Shown in pieces: positions 47,487-56,119 of a stretch of 64,000 nt of DNA. Source of the stretch: Bacteroidales bacterium. Its GTDB lineage: Bacteria; Bacteroidota; Bacteroidia; Bacteroidales; Marinilabiliaceae. The stretch's first letter is position 1, and each line of letters starts with the position of its first letter. The notes under the pieces were generated by a model that saw only the letters and a program-made list of their open reading frames with translations, made no database searches and was not told the origin of the DNA. The stretch is taken from the NCBI GenBank assembly GCA_003249255.1, contig QKJP01000003.1:1-64000 (forward strand), read 5' to 3'. Made by a program: the position numbers and the translations under genes.

Positions 47487-47935
47487 CAGTAAGTTCTAAT
47501 AATTTTCATTGTAGGGTAGGCAGTTCTTATCCTTACCATTTAATAACTCAATGTTTCAAAGCGCTGCAAGATACATAGGATCGGTTAAAAAGTCTACATT
47601 TCAACCACATGTTTTAGAATATGGTTTTATTTGGGAGAAATAATAAAAAAATGAAAAGACAGCCTACCTCTCTCATAGTCTGCTATTTAAGAAACACAGA
47701 AGAACCGGGATAAAAATTACAACAAGGATTAAATAACAAATGGCCACTCCACGTTTGAAATGACCATTTTGCTCTATACTCAACTAACTAAAACTTATGA
47801 ATTATAACACTTTACACTTCTGCAAAATATTATTAACATTCTTGATTTACACGAATTACATACGAGTTAGATAATGGTTAACAAGAATTTTATTTTTTTT
47901 AAAAAAAAATAATCCACACTCATAACTCACTGTTA
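47487..47935. other. Intergenic region, 450 bases
   Basis: No coding frame here looks real. An imperfect hairpin, AAATGGCCA / TGACCATTT, lies at about 47737-47775. Poly-A and poly-T runs at 47890-47910 precede the short transcript unit that begins near 47972. Nothing else could be recognised. Confidence 0.4.
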
Positions 47936-47965
47936 TTGGATATCTTATAATTATGATTAGATTTG
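47936..47965 (+). promoter_or_regulatory. Strong promoter of the leader-ORF transcript
   Basis: TTG at 47936-47938 and TAGATTTG at 47958-47965 are exactly 19 bases apart, a perfect match to the Bacteroidota housekeeping consensus. Transcription should begin at about 47971-47973. Confidence 0.65.
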
Positions 47966-47981
47966 CATTTAGATGACAACC

Positions 47982-48062
47982 ATGAAAAAACATATCACAT
48001 TGATTAAACTCTGGCGAGTAAAGGCAATTTATTGGCTCGGGAGAAGTATATGTGTTATGTAG
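47982..48062 (+). CDS. 26-codon leader peptide candidate
   Basis: The ORF reads MKKHITLIKLWRVKAIYWLG and then RSICVM, ending in TAG at 48060-48062. An in-frame ATG at 47973 would add three residues (MTT), but it lies on the predicted transcription start. Two of 26 codons are Trp (11 and 18), far above the average. The bases TCGGGAG in codons 19-21 (48037-48043) match the 3' arm of the downstream terminator. This is the arrangement of a leader peptide in a transcription attenuator, or of a small translated RNA. Expression is not proven; a chance ORF is possible. Confidence 0.5.
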   Translation: MKKHITLIKLWRVKAIYWLGRSICVM

Positions 48063-48100
48063 ATGATTCAGATCTAAGAAATACAATATCTAAATACTTA

Positions 48101-48135
48101 AACCTCTCGAAAGCATTTTCGGGAGGTTTTTTTTT
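48101..48135 (+). terminator. Intrinsic terminator ending the leader transcript
   Basis: AACCTCTCGAAA (48101-48112) pairs with TTTCGGGAGGTT (48117-48128), one wobble only, around a 4-base loop, followed by nine T (48127-48135). The predicted RNA from the promoter to here is about 165 bases. TCGGGAG inside the upstream ORF can pair with the 5' arm and would compete with the terminator. Confidence 0.82.
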
Positions 48136-48206
48136 ATCAAAAAAATTAGTGCATAGTATCAAGCACAAAGAATTATTTACAACCGCTATAATATTCATTT
48201 CAACTA

Positions 48207-48244
48207 CTTCGGACTGCCCACGATAGCTATCGTGGCTTCGGACT
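48207..48244. repeat. 18-base palindrome between 9-base direct repeats
   Basis: CCACGATAGCTATCGTGG (48218-48235) is a perfect palindrome. CTTCGGACT flanks it at 48207-48215 and 48236-48244. The arrangement looks like a small palindromic repeat inserted with target duplication; a related GATA..TATC palindrome lies at 30070-30085. Confidence 0.55.
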
Positions 48245-48264
48245 CCGAACTAAAAACAAGAGCT

Positions 48265-49191
48265 ATGATGAACATTAAAAATCAAACAGTTTATGCCTAC
48301 ATTTTGGCATTCGTTGGGATTATCTTTTTCTCGTCTAAAGCCATCATTGTTAAAATGGCTTACAACTATGAAGTTGACACGGTAAGCATGTTGGCTTTAC
48401 GCATGCTTTTTGCATTGCCGGTGTACCTTATTATCGCAGTAGTTAGCACTTGGCGTATCAAAGAAAAGAATACGAATGGAAAAGATTACATCTTGTTAGT
48501 TGTATTAGGTTTTATGGGCTATTACATGGCGAGTTTTTTTGACTTTAAAGGTTTACAATATTTATCAGCGAGCTTAGAACGTTTGATATTATTCATATAT
48601 CCGACTATGGTATTAATGTTATCGGCAATATTTTTTAAAACAATGCCAACCAAAGGTCAAATAATGGCAGTTGCAATTACCTACATAGGTGTATTTTTAG
48701 CATTTTACAATTACGGACACTCGTCATCGAATAATTTGTTATTGGGAAGTGCATTTATTGTATTGAGTGCGTTAACCTATGCCTTCTATTTAGTGGGAAC
48801 CGGCAAGTTAATACCTAAGTTTGGCATCTGGAGATTTACCAGTTATGCCATGATAGTATCGACTATTGGTGTATTGATACATTTTAATATAAAGAATACC
48901 AACTCATTGTGGAATTACCCAATGGAAGTATACCAGCTTTCGGCCACCATGTCAATAGTGTGTACCATTATACCAAGTATACTTATAGCTGAGGCTATCC
49001 GGATTATTGGTTCCTCAAATGTGGCGGTATTAGGAAGCATTGGCCCAATTAGCACAATCATCATGGCGGTGATCTTCCTAAATGAGCAGATAACCATTTA
49101 TCAGATCATTGGAACGGTAGTGGTTATTATGGGAATTTCGATGTTGGGGAGAAAGAAGAAAGTTCCTGTTATTGAGAGGGCGAAGATGTAA
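48265..49191 (+). CDS. EamA/DMT-family transporter
   Basis: 308 residues from the ATG at 48265 (MMNIKNQTVYAYILAF); the ATG at 48268 is equally good. The frame is open from a GTG at 48232, but that codon lies in a palindromic repeat and is not a likely start. Ten membrane helices are seen as two five-helix EamA repeats (about 12-145 and 155-295), with the second ending in IMAVIFLNEQITIYQIIG, the classic EamA end. DMT carriers export amino acids, nucleobases or small drugs; the substrate is unknown. The leader transcript and terminator lie 130 bases upstream. A bidirectional terminator follows. Confidence 0.88.
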   Translation: MMNIKNQTVYAYILAFVGIIFFSSKAIIVKMAYNYEVDTVSMLALRMLFALPVYLIIAVVSTWRIKEKNTNGKDYILLVVLGFMGYYMASFFDFKGLQYLSASLERLILFIYPTMVLMLSAIFFKTMPTKGQIMAVAITYIGVFLAFYNYGHSSSNNLLLGSAFIVLSALTYAFYLVGTGKLIPKFGIWRFTSYAMIVSTIGVLIHFNIKNTNSLWNYPMEVYQLSATMSIVCTIIPSILIAEAIRIIGSSNVAVLGSIGPISTIIMAVIFLNEQITIYQIIGTVVVIMGISMLGRKKKVPVIERAKM

Positions 49192-49194
49192 TAA

Positions 49195-49240
49195 TAAAAA
49201 AAGGCTGGAAATTTCAATGCTAATATTCCAGCCTTTTTTT
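49195..49240. terminator. Bidirectional terminator
   Basis: AAGGCTGGAA (49201-49210) and TTCCAGCCTT (49226-49235) form a 10-bp stem with A and T runs on either side. It serves the EamA gene and the convergent lipoprotein gene. Confidence 0.85.
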
Positions 49241-49285
49241 ATGAAAAAGATGACTATTTATTTATCAGATTAATACAGGAATATT

Positions 49286-49711
49286 CTAATTCTTACCAAC
49301 ATAAAAAGTTTTCTCTACATTCCCATAAACTTCTATCGTATCTATTTCGGAAACCAGATTGTAAGAAATAGGCTTATTATCTATTGAAGTATCTTCATGG
49401 GTAGTTTCGACCTTTATATAATAAGTTCCTTCTTCTAAAACAGTACCATATGAGTTAAAATACTGCCCCATAACATTATCTACCACTGGTACTAAACGTT
49501 GCAGAACATGACTCATTTCAGGATCTATAGAGATTATTATTTCGGATGTGATTGGTTGATAAGTAGTATCTATTTGTTGAATAGTATCTACCAATGAAAT
49601 GTAAACAGATCCTTCGAAAGCATAATAATTTCGTTCTTCAGATTCTTTTTCACAGCTCATTAAAAACACAACAATTAATGAAGCTATGGCTAGTATATAA
49701 TTCTTTTTCAT
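49286..49711 (-). CDS. Small lipoprotein of the SusCD locus
   Basis: 141 residues from the ATG at 49711 (MKKNYILAIASLIVVFLMSCEK), which gives a good lipoprotein signal with Cys at about 20. The frame is open to 49795, but that would overlap the T9SS gene and spoil the signal. The mature part is short and beta-rich (GSVYISLVDTIQQIDTTY, EGTYYIKVETTHED) with no recognised domain. The C-terminus has YGNVEKTFYVGKN. It lies 10 bases after the T9SS gene, last in the locus. It is probably a surface-exposed accessory lipoprotein; function unknown. Confidence 0.7.
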   Translation of the reverse strand: MKKNYILAIASLIVVFLMSCEKESEERNYYAFEGSVYISLVDTIQQIDTTYQPITSEIIISIDPEMSHVLQRLVPVVDNVMGQYFNSYGTVLEEGTYYIKVETTHEDTSIDNKPISYNLVSEIDTIEVYGNVEKTFYVGKN

Positions 49712-49721
49712 AACGTTAAGA

Positions 49722-51038
49722 TTATTTATTAACAATAAGTTTTTGTTGTTCTTGTTCTCCGTTCTCCCTAGATAATAACACAATGTAAACACCATTCTTC
49801 AAGTGGTTTAGATCTAGCTGAATTACGTCATTCTTTCTTACCTCCTGAGTGTACTTAATGGTTCCATATACGTCTATGACATCAACTTTTCTCAGATGCT
49901 CTAGACCTTTATGTTCTATTTTCACTGCACCTGTATTACAAGGGTTTGGATAGACATTTATATTTTTTAATGGCGAAGAAGCTTTATTAACATTTTTAAC
50001 ACTTCCACTTAAATAATGCTTAACCTTAGACATACAGTACCAATCTTGTGTAGTTGGATCTATTGCATAATACTTACGCTCTATCATATTTTCATCCACA
50101 TGATAGAAAGAACTATCTCTTCGCACTTCTAACCATACATCAACGTCAGAGAAGTAAACCTCAAAATTTCTTACGTAATCGTAAGCGGTACTTTTTAAGT
50201 AAGAATATGAATCTTTATAGGTTGGTACCCAAGTTTCTTTTTTACTATCCCAAAAATCATTTGTCCAAACCAAGACGCGGCCTTCTTCATCAAAGGTAAA
50301 AGTGTTTGTATACTCATCTATGCGTCGCGGATAAGAATGCGCTAAAGAATCTCTCCTATAGACTGTTCGCGAAACATCATCCTTAGTAAAAAAATGATAA
50401 AATTCTTGCAATTCTTTATGGGTAGCTAATAAAGTATCCCCTTCATATCTGTAGATGCGATGCTCTTCTTTTCCAGATGAAAAAAAATCCTCCGGAAGAA
50501 ACACATTACAGCCACTTACATAACTGCGTGTTTTATAATTCCTTTGAAGCCAAATTAAATCTATTTGGTTTTCGGAATTATAATTGTAATAGAATTTAGC
50601 CTGAGGCTCAAAATCTGAACCATCACAATAATTTTTAATATTAACAATTAAACTATCGGGATAACCTTCTGTATTGTTATTATAAGTACCTTTTAAGATG
50701 GTTCTTTGACCTACTCCAATTGGTATATCCAAACCTAAATCAGTTCGGAAACTCATTTTTTGACCCTCGTAAAGTACCAGGCTCTCTTTTTCCGGATCGT
50801 TATCTATTTCAAAAATAATTTCCTGCACGATGGAATCTGTATTATAATGTACAAATTGATTTAACCTATTAAGAGCTGTCTGGGATGGTATATTTAAACT
50901 AGCAGAATATGTCTTTAGAACACTTTTGGGGTTATCTATAAAAACAGGGCTAACCGGTACATTGGGGTATATCTGTGCTGATAGCGTAGTTATTAAAAAC
51001 AGATTTACGAATACACTTGCTAAACGATATTTTATCAT
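49722..51038 (-). CDS. T9SS type A sorting-domain protein
   Basis: 438 residues. A signal peptide (about 1-20, ending LSAQ) is followed by about 330 residues of beta-rich repeats with Y/W-rich segments (FYYNYNSENQIDLIWLQ, FTFDEEGRVLVWTND). The C-terminal type A sorting domain (about 360-438) is clear: NVYPNPCNTGAVKIE, LKNGVYIVLLSRENG and a terminal KLIVNK. It should be carried over the outer membrane by the type IX system and anchored or released. There is no catalytic motif that I recognise. It is 6 bases from the SusD gene, so the locus couples nutrient uptake to a secreted protein. Confidence 0.9.
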   Translation of the reverse strand: MIKYRLASVFVNLFLITTLSAQIYPNVPVSPVFIDNPKSVLKTYSASLNIPSQTALNRLNQFVHYNTDSIVQEIIFEIDNDPEKESLVLYEGQKMSFRTDLGLDIPIGVGQRTILKGTYNNNTEGYPDSLIVNIKNYCDGSDFEPQAKFYYNYNSENQIDLIWLQRNYKTRSYVSGCNVFLPEDFFSSGKEEHRIYRYEGDTLLATHKELQEFYHFFTKDDVSRTVYRRDSLAHSYPRRIDEYTNTFTFDEEGRVLVWTNDFWDSKKETWVPTYKDSYSYLKSTAYDYVRNFEVYFSDVDVWLEVRRDSSFYHVDENMIERKYYAIDPTTQDWYCMSKVKHYLSGSVKNVNKASSPLKNINVYPNPCNTGAVKIEHKGLEHLRKVDVIDVYGTIKYTQEVRKNDVIQLDLNHLKNGVYIVLLSRENGEQEQQKLIVNK

Positions 51039-51044
51039 AACAAT

Positions 51045-52640
51045 TTACTTTTGAAGATTAAGATTAAGGTAAAACTCACTCTCGGGTATTGAAGGATAAT
51101 ATTCATCCACATGAAACTCTGATGAATATTGTTTTAAAATAGGTTCGTCCTTATGACGATGGGCATTCACTTCATCTAAAATTTGTAGGCGTAAAATATC
51201 AAACCACCGGCCTTCGGGTTCGGCAAACAACTCCCACCTTCGTTCTTTTATAACTTCACTTAAAAACTGCTCGTTTGGCAATCCTTCCGGCAAATCATAC
51301 TCTGATGCTTGGTCTAATGCGGCTTTGTTGGCTCTTCGCCTTAAAAAGTTAATGGCTTCGTAGGCTAAAGCATCCACATCCCCAATCCGGGCTTTCGCTT
51401 CTGCATAATTAAGTAATACATGGGCATAGCGTAATAGATTCAAACAAATATTTTGCTCTATTTCGATTCCAAATTTAGAAATCGCACCCTGTTCATATCT
51501 AAATTCTCGTCCATAATCATATCGCGTACACTGCAAGTCGAACTTATGAACAAATCGAATACCGTATTCTTCTGGAATAGAATCAATTTCGACCACCATA
51601 GGAACAGAAGGCATTAAGTCATTTAAAAAATCATCTGCACCAACAAATTCATGATTAGTACCTAAATAATAAGTTTTGAGCATACACTTCTTACGATAAT
51701 CTTTAGGACATTCATTATAAAACCTTACTTGTACCAAAGAATTATTTTTTTGCGATGCTCCCGGAAATAGCCTCGCAGAATAACTACTCATAAACACAGG
51801 GAACATGCTTTCTACACCATACTTCATTTCCTGAAGTGATTTATAATCTGTTTCCAAACTAAATAAGTCGCTATCAATTATTTCTTTTGTCAGTTCAGCA
51901 ACCTTTGTATATTTAGAAACATCATCAACCGGATAGCCGGCCATGCAAAGATATACCTGAGAAAGCACTGCTTTTGCAACAAGCTTCGTGTAAAGTCTTT
52001 CTTCCGATACTTCATCCGGTAATAATTCGATAGCTTTCTCCAAATCAGAAACTATTAATTGATAGACTTCTTCACTTGTTGATAATTCAATCTCATAATT
52101 AACATCAGTATCTGTTACAAGAGGGATATCTTTATAGGTTCGAATTAACAAGAAGTAACAATAAGCCCTGAACAAATAGGCTTCGCCAAAAACAGAATTG
52201 TATACTATACTTGTTTTATCCTCTGCTTCTTCCTGTATAACCCCGTTTAAAGAAGCGATGTTTGTATACAGGGGTTTGTAAAAGTTTTTTGAACTAAAGA
52301 AGTTTTTTCGTTCGTATTTGAAATAAGTTTTGGCATAAATATCATAAGGTGAGTTATAGTTTCCATTACTACCAGAACCAGGGGTAATATCTGCGAAATT
52401 GCAAAGATCATCGGCATGATCCGAAAGCAACCAAAAGTCTCTCCAAAAAACAGGGTCATTAAAACCTGCCTTAGCTCCTTTTAAGAGTGAATTAAGCTTC
52501 TCCTCCGTGCTTAAATCCCGTAAATTTTCAACTTCTTTAAAAAAAGTATCTCTACACGATGATTGCAAGGCTAACACCATAAAGGCAAGTAGGTACCATA
52601 AGCCTTTATAGATTGTATTTATCAATTTAGATTGTTTCAT
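51045..52640 (-). CDS. SusD/RagB outer-membrane lipoprotein
   Basis: 531 residues with a lipoprotein signal (LALQSSCRD, Cys near 29). The helical SusD scaffold is evident: FREL-like start (FFKEVENLRDLSTEEKLNSLLKG), AYCYFLLIRTYKDIPLVT (about 156-173), TPR-like helices, and the C-terminal ERRWELFAEPEGRWFDILR with NLNLQK at the end. SusD forms the lid on its SusC partner and binds substrate on the cell surface. The SusC gene ends 10 bases upstream. The ligand cannot be read from sequence. Confidence 0.93.
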   Translation of the reverse strand: MKQSKLINTIYKGLWYLLAFMVLALQSSCRDTFFKEVENLRDLSTEEKLNSLLKGAKAGFNDPVFWRDFWLLSDHADDLCNFADITPGSGSNGNYNSPYDIYAKTYFKYERKNFFSSKNFYKPLYTNIASLNGVIQEEAEDKTSIVYNSVFGEAYLFRAYCYFLLIRTYKDIPLVTDTDVNYEIELSTSEEVYQLIVSDLEKAIELLPDEVSEERLYTKLVAKAVLSQVYLCMAGYPVDDVSKYTKVAELTKEIIDSDLFSLETDYKSLQEMKYGVESMFPVFMSSYSARLFPGASQKNNSLVQVRFYNECPKDYRKKCMLKTYYLGTNHEFVGADDFLNDLMPSVPMVVEIDSIPEEYGIRFVHKFDLQCTRYDYGREFRYEQGAISKFGIEIEQNICLNLLRYAHVLLNYAEAKARIGDVDALAYEAINFLRRRANKAALDQASEYDLPEGLPNEQFLSEVIKERRWELFAEPEGRWFDILRLQILDEVNAHRHKDEPILKQYSSEFHVDEYYPSIPESEFYLNLNLQK

Positions 52641-52650
52641 AAGACGATCA

Positions 52651-55600
52651 TTAAAGGGTTAGTTTAACAGCAAAGTGAATGGTTTTAGGTAATGGATAGG
52701 CTCCTTTATCCAAAGCATTATCAGAAAAGTTATTGTCTGTATAAATAGAGGCTTCCGGATCGTACCCACTGTATTTAGTTAGGGTTAGCAAATTCTCCAA
52801 CGTAAGCGTAAACTCCGGCATTACATATTTAAACCATTTCTTTTTAGGAGCATAACTTAAGCTAACTTTCTTTAGGCGAATAAAACTGGCATCTTCTACA
52901 AAGTAAGAGGAGTTATAAAAGGTACTCGATCGATAATAATCTTTTCCCGAAAGGTAACCATCATGCATTGCATCATTAATTGCTTTATTAACGCCAGACA
53001 TATAAGTGGATGCTTTAGTGGCATTGTACTTTTCTACTCCACTAACACAGTACCACTGCATATCTAACTGAAAGTTTTTAAAACGAAAAGAGTTATCTAA
53101 AGAAAATGTAAAGTCTGGTAAGGAGTTACCTACAGCAGCAATATTCTCTTCTTTACTAAGCGCTAATGTATCGTTTACATATATTGCCCCCTGCTCGGCA
53201 AACACCTTTCCTTCTTCTATTAATTGCTGATGATACTCATTTTCCTCATCGTAAAAATCAACAAATTCATAACCCAAAATTGTACCTAATGGCATGTCTT
53301 CCGACACAATAAAGTCTGGTACATAATCAGCCTCATTATAGAAATACAAGGCTGTATCCAATTTTGTAATATATTGATTATTGCTACTGTATGATCCTTT
53401 TAGGTACCAAGAGAAATTCTTGGTTTGCACCGGAATAGCTTCAATGCTTAACTCGATTCCCGATGAATGCATCGCTCCGGCATTAATCATCATCCTACCG
53501 CCTCCATAATACATCGGAATTTCACGAATAAGCATTAAATCATCGTTTACTTTATTGTAGCAATCAGCACCTAAGGTTAAACGTTCATTAAATAAAGAGA
53601 TTTTCGATCCTAGGTTAATTTCCGTCATTACTTCATGGGTTAAATAATGGTTTCCTAAGTTATTTAAATATCGCTCATCGGAAAAAGAAGCATTCGATGA
53701 ATACTGACGAGTAGAATACAAGTCGTTGGCCAAACCATTTAAAGGAAAATTACCCACTTTACCCCAATTGACATAAATATTAAAGGAACTTATTCGTTTT
53801 ACATCTGCTAACCAAAACTCTTTGGACATATCCCAATTTAAAGCTACTGATGGAAAAAATTCTGATGTGATGTACTTATCCATTTCATATAAGGCACTAT
53901 AATTTCCAGCAAGAGATACTGTATACTTTTTATTGTAATTATAGTTAGTATGAAAATACCCGGAACGAAGGGAACGAATCATCGATCCACGATCATTATA
54001 TATAATCATCGATCCGCGGGGATACAACTCGGCCTTCTCTTCCAGAACGTAAGAGTCGAATTTAGTCGAATCAATCCTCCAATAAATATTGTCTTTATAA
54101 TCGCGGTATCCACCTAACAACTTAAGTTGATGTAAACCTTTTGTGACATTATAGGTGATATCTGCATTGTAATTGATGAAATTTACCTGATCTGTTGAAT
54201 ATAAATCGCCATACGCTTCATGATTCGTAATATAATAACCATCCCCCTGATTATTTGACTGCTTTTTTAACATTTCATAAGCGTACTTGTAATCTTTTCT
54301 ACTAATCGAACCTGATGTACTTACTACAAGATTCTTCAACACTTCGTAATTAGCAGATAGCACAAGCGAATTTGAATTGATCTTTTGTATTCGTTTATAA
54401 TCGTTTAGCAAGGCTGGAGCCCCACCCGGATGCAAAATATCGTCTTGCGCGTATAAGAGATCATATTTATCAAATTCGTTAGGCATTGTATAGTAACCAT
54501 TAGCTTCGTTATTGTAATATGGGGCTGTATTAATTCCTTGAAAAATAACCGGGTTCCCCATATAAGTATCCATATTATTCTTATTTTCTTCGGCTGCACC
54601 GCGATAATTAACACTAATGTTGCATTTATCTTTGATGCTATAACACAAGTGTGCTAATAAGTTATTCTTTTGATAATTACTACTTTCTATAATACCATCA
54701 TGTTTATAGTTTGCACCCGAAACATAATACTTAAAACCTTTTATACTTCCATTCGCATTTAGTTGATATTCTTTCATTAAGCCTGTTCTAAATATTTCTT
54801 CCTGCCAATCTGTTTGAGGTAATGAAAATTTATACTTGGGAGGAGTGGAATTCCCCCCATAATAATGTGTCCCTAAATTCTCATCTGCTAACATGTAGTT
54901 TTGTAAAAAAGGGTAGGTGCCTTCAAGATTGTACCTCTGCTTATTAAAAAATTGCACCCCAGTCTTTTGCTGAACAGTAAAAGTGGGTTTACCTCCCGGA
55001 GTTTTGGTATCGATAATCACCACACCATTACCTCCTTGAAATCCATAAATCGCACTTGATGCCGCATCTTTTAAGATGGTCATGTTCTCGATATCACTTG
55101 AATTCAGATCAGATATACCCAAACTATTAAAATTTACTTTAGGAATTGGCACTCCATCTACAATATATAAGGGATCAACACTCCCGTTTATGGAATTAAT
55201 TCCTCGGATACGGATTTTCATGTGATCTCCGGGAGCACCGGAAACTTTGGTTGCCCATACTCCGGGAATTCGAGCATGTAAAGCATCTAAAACATTTCCG
55301 GAGGTGACCTTCCCAATTTCTTTTGAGTCTATTTTTTCAACCGTACGCCCTACTTCAAAATTATTAGCATAGGTTCTTTCCGAAGTCACATTGATTTCAT
55401 TAATACTAAAAATGTTTTCCTGAAGCTTAAAACTAAGCTCCTGATCATCATACAGATTCACATGCAAAAAACGATCATTATACCCCATAAATTTAACCAC
55501 GACATCGTAAGATCCGGGAGGTAAGCTAAAGGAAAATGCGCCTTGATCGTCAGTTAAACTGCCAGCTCCATTTTGTTGGATATAAACAGTGGCTGCAACT

Positions 55601-56025
55601 AATTGTGTTTGAGTACCGGAATCGTAAATCCGTCCTTTTAATTGATACTTCTTCTGCAGCTTCTTTTTTTGAAAAATAATATAGCCTTTTTTATGTATAA
55701 CTTCATAGGGTATATTTTTCTCTAATACTTTTAATAAATTTTCTAGGGTAATGGATTTAGTATCCGGCAAAACCACAGGTTCATAAAAAGTACTATCGCC
55801 TTCCTGAAAAGCAATTTTTAAATCATACGTGTCTGATAAAATGGTAAAAATCTCTCGTACATTTTTATCTTCAATATCCTTTACTTTTATCGGTATGTCT
55901 GAAAAGGAGGATTCTTCTTGTGCATTTATTTGATGCGCTAGAACCATCCAAACGATAAGGGTAATGTAGCTGGCTAAACTTTTTAATATTGGCCGCTTTT
56001 TATAGGTTAGATGTTTTTTATTCAT
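52651..56025 (-). CDS. SusC/RagA TonB-dependent receptor with STN domain
   Basis: 1124 residues. A signal peptide (about 1-35) is followed by an STN/secretin-type signalling domain (about 42-120; IKVKDIEDKNVREIF), a carboxypeptidase-D-like regulatory domain (about 130-210; GRIYDSGTQTQLVAATVYI), the plug (about 215-345; LDALHARIPGVWATKVSG, PLYIVDGVPIP) and a beta-barrel to the end. An STN domain normally signals ligand uptake to a FecR anti-sigma factor, which fits the FecR gene 94 bases upstream. It is longer than SusC without STN (about 1000). Import of an oligomer or peptide is the likely function; substrate unknown. Confidence 0.95.
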   Translation of the reverse strand: MNKKHLTYKKRPILKSLASYITLIVWMVLAHQINAQEESSFSDIPIKVKDIEDKNVREIFTILSDTYDLKIAFQEGDSTFYEPVVLPDTKSITLENLLKVLEKNIPYEVIHKKGYIIFQKKKLQKKYQLKGRIYDSGTQTQLVAATVYIQQNGAGSLTDDQGAFSFSLPPGSYDVVVKFMGYNDRFLHVNLYDDQELSFKLQENIFSINEINVTSERTYANNFEVGRTVEKIDSKEIGKVTSGNVLDALHARIPGVWATKVSGAPGDHMKIRIRGINSINGSVDPLYIVDGVPIPKVNFNSLGISDLNSSDIENMTILKDAASSAIYGFQGGNGVVIIDTKTPGGKPTFTVQQKTGVQFFNKQRYNLEGTYPFLQNYMLADENLGTHYYGGNSTPPKYKFSLPQTDWQEEIFRTGLMKEYQLNANGSIKGFKYYVSGANYKHDGIIESSNYQKNNLLAHLCYSIKDKCNISVNYRGAAEENKNNMDTYMGNPVIFQGINTAPYYNNEANGYYTMPNEFDKYDLLYAQDDILHPGGAPALLNDYKRIQKINSNSLVLSANYEVLKNLVVSTSGSISRKDYKYAYEMLKKQSNNQGDGYYITNHEAYGDLYSTDQVNFINYNADITYNVTKGLHQLKLLGGYRDYKDNIYWRIDSTKFDSYVLEEKAELYPRGSMIIYNDRGSMIRSLRSGYFHTNYNYNKKYTVSLAGNYSALYEMDKYITSEFFPSVALNWDMSKEFWLADVKRISSFNIYVNWGKVGNFPLNGLANDLYSTRQYSSNASFSDERYLNNLGNHYLTHEVMTEINLGSKISLFNERLTLGADCYNKVNDDLMLIREIPMYYGGGRMMINAGAMHSSGIELSIEAIPVQTKNFSWYLKGSYSSNNQYITKLDTALYFYNEADYVPDFIVSEDMPLGTILGYEFVDFYDEENEYHQQLIEEGKVFAEQGAIYVNDTLALSKEENIAAVGNSLPDFTFSLDNSFRFKNFQLDMQWYCVSGVEKYNATKASTYMSGVNKAINDAMHDGYLSGKDYYRSSTFYNSSYFVEDASFIRLKKVSLSYAPKKKWFKYVMPEFTLTLENLLTLTKYSGYDPEASIYTDNNFSDNALDKGAYPLPKTIHFAVKLTL

Positions 56026-56119
56026 TTAAAGTTTCATTAAAGTTTGGGCAATACATGTCTAATTTGACTGCGAAAACAGTCACTTTTCATTACTATATTT
56101 AAATCGATTTATTTCTTTT

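Noticed and set aside
47856-48086. 76-codon minus-strand open frame
   Set aside because: It is antisense to the leader transcript, covers a poly-A/T tract and shows no domain.
48032-48226. 64-codon plus-strand open frame across the leader terminator
   Set aside because: It runs straight through the intrinsic terminator and its T tract and starts inside the 26-codon ORF; the residues have no protein-like pattern.
49712-49795. N-terminal extension of the small lipoprotein
   Set aside because: It would overlap the T9SS gene by 74 bases and remove the signal peptide; the ATG at 49711 fits better.
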